Positions 52,670 through 60,538 of a DNA stretch of 64,000 nt are shown here, piece by piece; position 1 is the stretch's first letter, and each line of letters starts with the position of its first letter. The stretch comes from an uncultured Devosia sp. (GTDB taxonomy: Bacteria > Pseudomonadota > Alphaproteobacteria > Rhizobiales > Devosiaceae): contig NZ_CAUQDV010000001.1 in assembly GCF_963517015.1 (NCBI RefSeq), forward strand, positions 2,734,001-2,798,000, read 5' to 3'. Position numbers and translations under genes: made by a program. The notes under the pieces were generated by a model, which saw nothing but the letters and a program-made list of their open reading frames with translations, had not been told where the DNA came from and searched no databases.

Positions 52670-54756
52670 GCCGGCCTAATCCACACCGCCGCATCGTGGA
52701 AGGTGGCGCCGCCGAAGGGTGGCGCTGGCGTGGCATTGGTGAGGGTGTTGATGCCCTTGCCGCGGCGATGCGCCTTATTCTGGTGCAGGCCTTCAGCGAT
52801 CAGAACGCCGGTGGGCAGGCCGGTGCGGATGCGGGCGGTGAGGTCGACCTCGCCGCGGCGATTGCCGACGGTAACGAATTCACCCTCCGTGATGCCCAGA
52901 CGCTCAGCGTCGTCCGGGTGGATGAAGACCGAGGGTACGCCTTCGCGCTTCTGGCTGCCCGGGGTTTCGTTGAAGCTGGAATTGAGGAAGGCCCGCGCCG
53001 GGCTGGTAGCGAGGCGGAACGGGTGCTCGTCGCTGGTTGCTTCGGTGATGGCCCAGTGGTCAGCAAAGCGCGGCATTTCCGAGGGATCGCAGGTCCAGAG
53101 ATAGCCTTTCTTGATACGCGTGCCTTCCCAATTGGGCGCAAAGCGAAAGCGCTTGTCGGGCCAAGCGAAGCCATCGGCAAAGCGGGCGACGTCGTCGGGG
53201 CGCTCACGATCGACGAAGCCGGTCTTTTCGACCTCATCGAGGGCCGGATAATTGGAGCGGCGGAAAGTTTCAGCGATCACTTCGCGATCGGTGCCGGAGA
53301 AATGCTGTTCGTTCAGACCAAGTCGCAGGGCCAGGGCGTTGATGACTTCATGGTTGGAGCGCGTTTCGCCGGGCCGCTGGATGACGGCGGGACCATAGAG
53401 CACGCGGGTGTGGCCACCGCGGGTGTAGTAGTCGTTATGCTCGAGGAACATGGTGGCCGGCAGGACAAGGTCGGCGAGTTCGGCGGTTTCGGTCATGAAC
53501 TGCTCGTGCACGACGAGGAATAGGTCCTCGCGCAGCAGGCCCTGGCGGGTCAGCGTCTGGTCGGGGGCTACCGAGGCGGGATTGGTATTTTGAACGATCA
53601 TGGCCTTGACCGGGCCGCCATGTTTCAGCGCCTTGGCGTCGCCGGTGAGGATGGGACCGATTTCGGACATGTCAAGCCAGCGCGGGTCGCCCTTCTGCAA
53701 GGCCGGGCCGGTAATGGCGGACTTGTCGAGTGCCCAGGTGCCGGAGTTGGAATGAAAGGCGCCGCCGCCGCGATGCTGCCAGGCGCCGGTCATGGCCGGG
53801 ATGCAAAGCGCCGCATGCATGGCCGTGGCGCCATTGCGCTGGCGGGTAAAGCCATAGCCGAGGCGGAAATAGCTCCGCGGCGTGGTGCCGACGAGATGGG
53901 CGAATTGGGTGATTTCGTCGACGGTCAGGCCGGTGATGTCGGCGGCCCATTCGGGCGTTTTCGTCGCCAGATGGACTTCGAAATCGGGCCCGAAATCGGT
54001 GAACTTCGCCATATAGGCTCGGTCAGCGAGATTATCGCGCAGCAGGATATGCATGACCGCGACGGCCAAAGCGCCGTCGGTGCCGGGGCGCAGCACCAAG
54101 CCGAGATCGGCCTGGGCCATGGTGGCGGTCTGGTAGATATCGATGACCACGACCTTGGCCTTGCGCTCCTTTTTGGCGCGCATGGCATGGGTCATGACAT
54201 TGACCTGGGTGTGCACCGCATTGGTGCCCCAGATGACGACGCAATCGCTTTCGGCCATCTGCTCGGGATTGACGCCACCCAGCATGCCGGTGCCGGCGAT
54301 ATAGCCGGGCCAGGCCGTGCCGGTGCAGATGGTGTCATATTGGCGGGAATAGCCCATGGCGGCACGCAGGCGGTCGACACCGTCGCGCTGCACGTGGCCC
54401 ATGGTGCCGGCATAGTAATAGGGCCAGATGGCTTCGGCGCCGTGCTCGACTTCGATGGCGGCGAAGCGGCTGGCGATTTCGTCGAGTGCTTCGTCCCAGG
54501 ATATCTGCTGCCACTGGCCGTTCCCCTTGGGGCCAATGCGACGCAGGGGATGGGTCAAGCGCTCCGGGTGATGCACGCGCTCGGCATAGCGGGCGACCTT
54601 TTCGCAGATGACGCCTGCGGTATAGGGGTCGTCCTTGGCGCCACGCACGCGACCGATAGTGTGATCGTCCACGATGTCCACATCCAGCGCGCAGGCAGAG
54701 GGACAATCATGCGGGCAGACGGATCGGGCGGTGCGAAGCGTGACGGCTTGGTTCAT
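52666..54756 (-). CDS. Molybdopterin oxidoreductase, Fe4S4-containing
   Basis: A 696-residue Mo-bisMGD enzyme of the DMSO reductase superfamily. The cluster motif is C14-x3-C18-x3-C22-x28-C51. TICTGTAWPGYIAG holds a candidate Mo ligand, followed by CVVIWGTNAVHTQ and a C-terminal MGD-binding domain (FVTVGNRRGEVDL). No Tat signal is present, so it appears cytoplasmic. No electron-transfer subunits are adjacent, so the substrate cannot be named. Confidence 0.88.
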   Translation of the reverse strand: MNQAVTLRTARSVCPHDCPSACALDVDIVDDHTIGRVRGAKDDPYTAGVICEKVARYAERVHHPERLTHPLRRIGPKGNGQWQQISWDEALDEIASRFAAIEVEHGAEAIWPYYYAGTMGHVQRDGVDRLRAAMGYSRQYDTICTGTAWPGYIAGTGMLGGVNPEQMAESDCVVIWGTNAVHTQVNVMTHAMRAKKERKAKVVVIDIYQTATMAQADLGLVLRPGTDGALAVAVMHILLRDNLADRAYMAKFTDFGPDFEVHLATKTPEWAADITGLTVDEITQFAHLVGTTPRSYFRLGYGFTRQRNGATAMHAALCIPAMTGAWQHRGGGAFHSNSGTWALDKSAITGPALQKGDPRWLDMSEIGPILTGDAKALKHGGPVKAMIVQNTNPASVAPDQTLTRQGLLREDLFLVVHEQFMTETAELADLVLPATMFLEHNDYYTRGGHTRVLYGPAVIQRPGETRSNHEVINALALRLGLNEQHFSGTDREVIAETFRRSNYPALDEVEKTGFVDRERPDDVARFADGFAWPDKRFRFAPNWEGTRIKKGYLWTCDPSEMPRFADHWAITEATSDEHPFRLATSPARAFLNSSFNETPGSQKREGVPSVFIHPDDAERLGITEGEFVTVGNRRGEVDLTARIRTGLPTGVLIAEGLHQNKAHRRGKGINTLTNATPAPPFGGATFHDAAVWIRPA

Positions 54757-54802
54757 TGCGGTAGATTATCGGAGCCGCAGTCCAGGCTCAATGGCAGCGG
54801 CG

Positions 54803-54962
54803 GCTTTCCTCTCCCGTTTACGGGAGAGGGGGACCACGCGGAGCGTGGTGGAGAGGGGAGCAGCAGGCGCTGGCGCTTCGGACAGAGGGGCTTGGCGCAA
54901 GCGGCTCCCCCCTCCACCGCCCGATGGGCGGTCCCCTTCCCCCGTAAACGGGGGAGGAACGC
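54803..54962. repeat. Palindromic intergenic repeat, family 3
   Basis: A ~160-base composite repeat. The outer arms are CCTCTCCCGTTTACGGGAGA and, inverted, CCCCCGTAAACGGGGGAGGA; inner pairs include CCACGCGGAGCGTGGTGGAG and CTCCACCGCCCGATGGGCGG. It lies between the molybdopterin gene and the membrane protein gene. Confidence 0.7.
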
Positions 54963-54972
54963 TACGGAGCGT

Positions 54973-55572
54973 TTAAAGCGTCGCGAAGGCCTTGGTGGCC
55001 GTTTCGCTGTTCCGTCGCGCCCGATTGGTGGCGTGTAGGGCGAGTTGCGCTGCGCCGGAGTGGAACTGGGAGAAGGTGACGCGCTGGCTGTCGTGGGTGG
55101 CGATGGTAACGCCGCGCCAATTGGGCCGGACCGAGCGGACGTCGGACCAGGCGATTTTGGTTTCGCGGCCGAAGGCATTGCGGTGTTCGAGCAGGGTATT
55201 GTTCCAGCGCACCTTGGTGAAGAGACCGCCAATGCCGATGCCGACGGCGCCCGAACCGAGCAGCAGCGAAGCGATGAAGGTGGCGATCATCTGGGTGGCT
55301 TCGACATGCTTGCTGCCGCCGATGACGATGATGGCGCTCATCAGCACGACAGCGAGAGCGGCAGCGCCGTAGCAGGCGAAATATTCGACCATGGAGGGGC
55401 GCAGCTCGGACCAGCCGTCCACACTGGCGGCTTCCTCGCTTTGAACGAGGCGCAGCGCCAGAAAGGCGGCGTAGCCAAAGGCCACAACGCCGGCGGCACG
55501 GGCCAGCGGCAGGCCGGCGGCGAAGGGGGCATATTTGAGGGCGATCAGCGAAATGATCACGAACAGTGGCAT
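54973..55572 (-). CDS. Membrane protein with PH-like C-terminal domain
   Basis: A 199-residue protein with about four helices in the N-terminal two-thirds (starting MPLFVIISLIALKYAPFAAG) and a C-terminal ~70-residue domain (RWNNTLLEHRNAFGRETKIA, VRSVRPNWRGVTIATHDS) that resembles a bacterial PH domain. ATG 55572 is preceded by AGGAAG; the open frame reaches a TTG at 55686, a possible longer form. Function unknown. Confidence 0.65.
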   Translation of the reverse strand: MPLFVIISLIALKYAPFAAGLPLARAAGVVAFGYAAFLALRLVQSEEAASVDGWSELRPSMVEYFACYGAAALAVVLMSAIIVIGGSKHVEATQMIATFIASLLLGSGAVGIGIGGLFTKVRWNNTLLEHRNAFGRETKIAWSDVRSVRPNWRGVTIATHDSQRVTFSQFHSGAAQLALHATNRARRNSETATKAFATL

Positions 55573-55841
55573 AGCCACTTCCTGCCAGCGCAAGGGCACT
55601 ATTGCTCTCCAGTCATTTGGGGGGCCGGCGACGCTAATCGGCTGTGAAACGAATCTAGCAAGCTTCTGAAAAATCACCATTAACAAAATTGGGAGGAAGC
55701 CATGTTCGGATGGAACCAGAACTTTTTTGCCACAGTGACCGGGCCTTGCCGGTTTGATTCAAATCCTCGAGCCTTGAATCAAGACGGTGACGGAGTGATT
55801 CCGCCGCCGCGTGTAGCGCATTGAAATGGTTCAGCTTTCGA

Positions 55842-56156
55842 TCAGCTGAGGAACTTTAGTCCGGCGATGCCGGCGACGATCAGACCGATTGAAGCCAGGC
55901 GTGCGGCAGTGGCCGGATCTCCGAACAGATACATGCCCAGGATGGCAGTACCGACGGTGCCGATGCCGGTCCAGACGGCATAGCCGGTGCCCACGGGCAA
56001 ATCGCGCAGGGCGATGCCCAGCAGCACGACGCTGATGATCATGGCGCCGACGGTGAGCACGGTCGGGACGACGCGAGTGAAGCCCTCGGTATATTTGAGG
56101 CCGACGGCCCAGCCCATTTCAAACAAGCCAGCGATAACAAGATAGACCCAAGCCAT
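55842..56156 (-). CDS. gdx: SMR-family guanidinium exporter Gdx (SugE)
   Basis: A 104-residue four-helix transporter of the small multidrug resistance family. Glu13 (GLFEMGWAVGLKYTEGF) is the key ion/substrate residue, and the GLKYTEG segment marks the SugE/Gdx subgroup rather than EmrE. Gdx exports guanidinium in exchange for protons. The leader carries a guanidine-II riboswitch, which supports that role strongly. Confidence 0.92.
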   Translation of the reverse strand: MAWVYLVIAGLFEMGWAVGLKYTEGFTRVVPTVLTVGAMIISVVLLGIALRDLPVGTGYAVWTGIGTVGTAILGMYLFGDPATAARLASIGLIVAGIAGLKFLS

Positions 56157-56175
56157 GGGTTCTACTCCAGATGGT

Positions 56176-56224
56176 GGCGGGTCGTCCCAGCCGGGATAAG
56201 GGAGATCGCGAGGTCGTCCCCGCG
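56176..56224 (-). promoter_or_regulatory. Guanidine-II (mini-ykkC) riboswitch
   Basis: On the minus strand two hairpins with identical ACGA loops stand in tandem: CGCGGGGACGACCTCGCG (56224-56207) and GGCTGGGACGACCCGCC (56192-56176). The ACGR loops and GC stems are the known signature of the class. The second stem ends eight bases before the GGAG of the gdx ribosome site, so ligand binding can control translation. Confidence 0.9.
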
Positions 56225-56291
56225 CGAACCCTTGATAAATTAACCAGGATCAAAGGTGAAGTGCCCTCGTGGCCCATGAGATGGTCCGTAA

Positions 56292-56648
56292 ATGCATGTC
56301 GGGCGAAACAAAATCGGAGCGGGTCTCGTAGCTGCGGGCAATCTGTATCCGAGTTATGTTCCCGTGCCGCTGTTCTATCGCCATGTCCCGCCTGCGAAAC
56401 ATGAAAATGTCATCGCCGTCCGTATCTTCTCGCTGCCCGAAGGCCTGTCCTGCGTGGTGAGCTGGCCCCTGCCGGAGCCGGGGCTGCGGGTGTTCTCGCC
56501 GACGTCCAATCCGCCGGAAGGGATCGAACAGGCCCTGCCCTATGCGGTGTTCCTGAGCGCGCATCTGGAGACCGGCCGCATAGCCGTGGAGATGGATGAT
56601 GAAATCGACTGGGATCCAGCCTGGGGCGAACTGGTAGACATGCACTAG
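56292..56648 (+). CDS. Hypothetical protein, 118 residues
   Basis: A small protein, MHVGRNKIGAGLVAAGNLY onward, with VPLFYRHVPPAKHENVIAVR and ending HLETGRIAVEMDDEIDWDP. Codon use (many GCC, CTG, GTG, GAG) matches neighbouring genes, which supports coding. The start lacks a strong ribosome site. It is divergent from the gdx leader. No family known to me. Confidence 0.55.
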   Translation: MHVGRNKIGAGLVAAGNLYPSYVPVPLFYRHVPPAKHENVIAVRIFSLPEGLSCVVSWPLPEPGLRVFSPTSNPPEGIEQALPYAVFLSAHLETGRIAVEMDDEIDWDPAWGELVDMH

Positions 56649-56832
56649 GCGCTGTCGCATGCGCCAGTTCTCGCAGCGCAGATGACGGCTTTCGCAAAGT
56701 CATCGGATACAATTGATCCGGCAGCATAATCGCTGCCTAATCTTGACCGGGTGCGACCCACACTCAATATAGCAACAGAACAGTTCGGAGCGACGGACAG
56801 ACAGGCCCAATCGACCAGCGGGAGGCTAGCCG

Positions 56833-57471
56833 ATGGATATTTTTGCAAGCGAGACTGCGCCCTTCGCCGTCGCCATTGGGCTGACCGTTGCCATAACCCT
56901 GCTGGAACTGCTCGGACTGCTGCTGGGTACGCAGCCGTCGGCGGTGGTCGACAATGCCCTGCCCGATTTCGATGCCGATGTGGACGGCGTGGGGTTGGGG
57001 CCGCTGAGCGAAACGTTGAGCTGGCTGAGCTTTGGCCGATTGCCGGCGCTGATCGTCATCATCCTGCTCACTACCAGTTTCGGCCTCTGCGGCTTTGCGC
57101 TGCAGGAAGCGCTGCGCAGCGCGTTCGGCTTTGCCATCAACCCTTGGCTCGCCAGTGTGCCGGCGGTGTTTGGCGCGGCAGTGTTGACTCGGCATCTGGG
57201 ACTGGCGCTGGCGCGCATCATGCCCAAGGAAGAGACCGAAGCGGTCAGCACCAAGGCCTTTGTCGGGCGGATTGCCACCGTGTTTCGTGGCGTGGCGGGG
57301 CCCGGCGCGCCGGCTGAAGCAAAGCTGACAGATATTCATGGCAAGACGCACTACCTGCTGGTCGAACCCGACCAGGGGGAAGCCGCCATGCCGGAAGGTT
57401 CTGAAGTGCTGATCGTGCGGCAGGAGGGTCCGGTCTATCGCGCGATCACCAAGCTCAAGCCGATCGACTGA
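56833..57471 (+). CDS. yqiJ: YqiJ-family membrane protein
   Basis: A 212-residue inner-membrane protein with two to three helices in the first half (TAPFAVAIGLTVAITLLELL, LPALIVIILLTTSFGLCGFA) and an OB-fold-like C-terminal domain (FVGRIATVFRGVAGPGAPAE, HYLLVEPDQGEA). Partner of flotillin YqiK, whose gene follows; together they are a NfeD-flotillin-like pair for membrane organisation. Confidence 0.88.
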   Translation: MDIFASETAPFAVAIGLTVAITLLELLGLLLGTQPSAVVDNALPDFDADVDGVGLGPLSETLSWLSFGRLPALIVIILLTTSFGLCGFALQEALRSAFGFAINPWLASVPAVFGAAVLTRHLGLALARIMPKEETEAVSTKAFVGRIATVFRGVAGPGAPAEAKLTDIHGKTHYLLVEPDQGEAAMPEGSEVLIVRQEGPVYRAITKLKPID

Positions 57472-57579
57472 TTTTACATGTCTGCAAGGGCCACCAAGGT
57501 CAGCCCGACCGCCGACGTCCTACCTTTATCCCAGCCTGTCATTTCAACGCCGCCAACCCCGCTTCAGGAGTTTCGCCCC

Positions 57580-59313
57580 GTGTCTCAGTCTTTCATCGAT
57601 ATTCTCACCATGATCGGCATCATTGTGGTGGCGCTGTTCGCCATCGGCCTGATTTTTGCGCGGCTCTACCGCCGCTCGTCCAAGGAGGTGAGCTTCGTGC
57701 GGACCGGCTTTGGCGGGCAGAAGGTGATCATGAATGGCGGCGCGCTGGTGTTTCCGGTGCTGCATGAGCAGATCCCGGTGAATATGAACACGCTGCGGCT
57801 CGAAGTGCGTCGCGCGGCCGACCAGGCGCTGATCACCAAGGATCGCATGCGCGTCGACGTTCAAGCCGAATTCTACGTCCGGGTGCAGCCGGTGGTGGAA
57901 TCGATCGCCAATGCCGCCCAGACCCTGGGCCGGCGCACCATGGAGCCTGCGGCGCTCAAGGAGCTTGTGGAAGGCAAGTTCGTCGATGCGTTGCGCGCCG
58001 TGGCGGCGGAAATGGCGATGGAAGAGCTGCACGAACAGCGCGTCAATTTCGTGCAAAAGGTGCAGTCGGCGGTTTCCGAGGACATCCTCAAGAACGGGCT
58101 CGAGCTGGAATCGGTGTCGCTGACCGGGCTGGACCAGACCAATCGCGAATTCTTCAATCCGGACAATGCCTTCGACGCCGAGGGCTTGACCAAGCTGACG
58201 CAGGCGATCGAGGAACGCCGCAAGACGCGCAATGATATCGAACAGGAAACGCAGGTTCTGATCGAGCGCAAGAATCTTGAGGCCGAGGCGCAGAAATTCC
58301 AGATTGCCCGCGACAAGGAATTCGCCCGGCTGGAGCAGGAGCGCGAAATCCAGGTCCGCATGGCCGAGCAGTCGGCGCTGATCAAGCAGCAGCAGTCGGA
58401 ACGCGAACGCGAGGCCGAGGAAGCCCGGATTCTCGCTGCGCAGCAGGTGCGCCAGGCCGATATTGCTTCGGGGCAAATCGTCAAGGAGCGCGAGATTGCC
58501 ACGGCTCTGGCAGTCGAGGCGGCGGCGGTCGAAAAAGCCAAGCAGATTGCCCTCGCCGAACAGGCGCGCGACATTGCCGTGTCGATCAAGAGCAAGGAAA
58601 AGTCGGTGGCCGATGCGGCCGCAGACGAGGCGCGTGCCGTGGCGGCCAAGGCGGCCGAAGAGGTGACGACGTCGCGCCAGACCGCCGTGGCCGAGCGCGA
58701 AAAGGCGATTCAACTGATCGAGGCGCGCAAGGCGGCCGAACAGCAGGCGATTTCGGTGACCGTGGCGGCCGAAGCAGAAAAGCAGGCGGCAACCGACCGG
58801 GCCGAAGCACTGCGCATTGCGGCGGAAGCCGATGCGGAAAAGGCGCGGCTCAATGCCAAGGGTTCGGCCGATGCCGAAAAGCTCAAGGCCGAGGCCATGG
58901 CCGCGACCTACAAGGTGGAGGCTGAAGGCAAGCGGTCCGTGAACGAGGCCAGCAATACGCTATCGGCCGAGCAGATCGCCATGCAGGTGCGCGTCAAGCT
59001 GATCGAGGCCCTGCCCCAGATCATCGCCGAAAGCGTCAAGCCAATGCAGAACATCGACGGGATCAAGATCCTGCATGTCGATGGGTTGAACGGTTCGAGC
59101 CAGGGCGTGGTGAGCGGCGCGGAGGGCGCGGGCGCCAATGGCGGGGGCCTCGCCGACCAGGCGGTTGCGGCAGCACTGCGCTATCGCAGCCAGGCGCCGC
59201 TGATCGACGCACTGATGAGCGAGCTTGGCATCAACGGCGGCACGCTGGATGGCCTTGCCAGTTCGGTGACCAGCGTCGCCAAGCCGGAGATCGACATCAA
59301 GGGCAAGAAGTAG
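57580..59313 (+). CDS. yqiK: Flotillin-family protein (YqiK)
   Basis: A SPFH-domain protein of 577 residues. One N-terminal helix (IIVVALFAIGLIFARL) is followed by the SPFH domain (VRTGFGGQKVIMNGGALVF), then a very long coiled coil rich in Ala, Glu, Lys and Arg (about residues 225-470) and the flotillin C-terminal domain. GTG 57580 has AGGAG nine bases upstream and fits the family N-terminus; the longer ATG start at 57478 has no ribosome site. Works in membrane microdomains with YqiJ. Confidence 0.92.
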   Translation: MSQSFIDILTMIGIIVVALFAIGLIFARLYRRSSKEVSFVRTGFGGQKVIMNGGALVFPVLHEQIPVNMNTLRLEVRRAADQALITKDRMRVDVQAEFYVRVQPVVESIANAAQTLGRRTMEPAALKELVEGKFVDALRAVAAEMAMEELHEQRVNFVQKVQSAVSEDILKNGLELESVSLTGLDQTNREFFNPDNAFDAEGLTKLTQAIEERRKTRNDIEQETQVLIERKNLEAEAQKFQIARDKEFARLEQEREIQVRMAEQSALIKQQQSEREREAEEARILAAQQVRQADIASGQIVKEREIATALAVEAAAVEKAKQIALAEQARDIAVSIKSKEKSVADAAADEARAVAAKAAEEVTTSRQTAVAEREKAIQLIEARKAAEQQAISVTVAAEAEKQAATDRAEALRIAAEADAEKARLNAKGSADAEKLKAEAMAATYKVEAEGKRSVNEASNTLSAEQIAMQVRVKLIEALPQIIAESVKPMQNIDGIKILHVDGLNGSSQGVVSGAEGAGANGGGLADQAVAAALRYRSQAPLIDALMSELGINGGTLDGLASSVTSVAKPEIDIKGKK

Positions 59314-59314
59314 G

Positions 59315-59707
59315 ATGGACCCGGCGGTCGCAGCGGCTTTCCAATCCTATCCTGCAGACATGCGGGAGCGGTTGCTCGCGCTGCGATCGCTGATCCATGC
59401 CGTGGCCGCGGATACGCCGGGCGTCGGGCCGCTGCAAGAGACGCTCAAATGGGGTCAGGTGAGTTATCTGACCCCGGAAAGCGGCAGCGGCACCACGGTG
59501 CGGATCGGCCATGACAAGGCGAGCGGCGAGCCCGCACTCTTCGTCAACTGCCATACAACGCTGCTCAGCCAGTATCGCGCGCTCTACCCGGATGCATTCA
59601 TCTATGACGGGCAGCGCGGCGTGGTAATTGGCGCGGATGCTGACCAACAGGCTTTGCGCCATGTTGTTGCGCTGGCTCTGACCTATCACCGCAACAAGAA
59701 GCCTTAG
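59315..59707 (+). CDS. DUF1801-family protein
   Basis: A 130-residue protein. It contains YPADMRERLLALRSLIHAVA, LKWGQVSYLTPESGSGTTVR and FVNCHTTLLSQYRALYP, the DUF1801/YdhG pattern. Starts one base after the flotillin stop and so is co-transcribed. The stop overlaps the convergent glycosyltransferase stop by four bases. Function unknown. Confidence 0.85.
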   Translation: MDPAVAAAFQSYPADMRERLLALRSLIHAVAADTPGVGPLQETLKWGQVSYLTPESGSGTTVRIGHDKASGEPALFVNCHTTLLSQYRALYPDAFIYDGQRGVVIGADADQQALRHVVALALTYHRNKKP

Positions 59708-60510
59708 TCAAAAGGCCGGAGGCTCTCCCGCGTGCAGAGTTCTGCCATGGCGCTGCCGAGGGGCGGCGGGGGCATGTCGCCGCGGCCGCGATTGGTGAAC
59801 TGGCTGCGCCAGAGGTGGATGGCCAAGGTCTCCGGGCGGATGGAAGCGTCAACGCTGGAGCCGGGCTGCATCAGGGACGGAATGGCTTCGTAGGGAATGG
59901 GATAGAAGACCGTCGACGGCAGGACCTTGTCCCAGAGGCCACGCGCCTTGACGTAATGCGTCAGAGCCATGGGCCCGGTGGCGCCATACTGCATGTTCTC
60001 CGGCCGGACGGCATCGCCGAACAGGCGGCGGGCGGCGACTTCCAGGCGCCGCATGGGCGGCAGCCAAGGTTCGAGCAGCGGACGGTTCTCGCCGGTGAAG
60101 ACTTGCAGAAGGTCGTCAAGCAGCGGCGCGTCCGGCGGAATGTAGAGCACGGCGCTATTGACCGAGCCGGGACGCTCGAAGCTCATGATGTAGTCGCCGG
60201 TCGCAACGATCGGCTTGAGGGCATAGACGTCGAGATCGGCATAGATGCCGCGGGCCTGCTTGAGCAGGTTGACGCGGAACTGGTCGGAGAAGACCGCAGG
60301 TGTTCCCCTGCCCTTGTAAAAGACCAGCTTTTCGCGCGGCATGACCTCTGCCGCATCGCGCCAGATCGCGCCGTCTGGCAGGCCGGGGATCGGATCGAAG
60401 GCATAGACTTCAACCCGATGCCCCTGTCGGCGAAACGAGGCAATGGAGAGATGTTCCAGCCAGCTCATCGGCCCATGCCAGAAGCTGACGATTGTCGGCA
60501 AAATGGTCAT
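59704..60510 (-). CDS. Glycosyltransferase with DxD motif (capsular/GT32-like)
   Basis: A 268-residue protein. It starts VSFWHGPMSWLEHLSIASF, and ARGIYADLDVYALKP holds the DxD sugar-nucleotide motif (92-94). The C-terminal half has YGATGPMALTHYVK. The layout fits GT32-like or galactosyltransferase-type enzymes acting on surface glycans. Acceptor unknown. It stands next to the helicase gene on the same strand, 28 bases downstream of its stop. Confidence 0.85.
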   Translation of the reverse strand: MTILPTIVSFWHGPMSWLEHLSIASFRRQGHRVEVYAFDPIPGLPDGAIWRDAAEVMPREKLVFYKGRGTPAVFSDQFRVNLLKQARGIYADLDVYALKPIVATGDYIMSFERPGSVNSAVLYIPPDAPLLDDLLQVFTGENRPLLEPWLPPMRRLEVAARRLFGDAVRPENMQYGATGPMALTHYVKARGLWDKVLPSTVFYPIPYEAIPSLMQPGSSVDASIRPETLAIHLWRSQFTNRGRGDMPPPPLGSAMAELCTRESLRPFD

Positions 60511-60538
60511 CTATGGGTCGTGCCTCTGGCTGGAGAGA

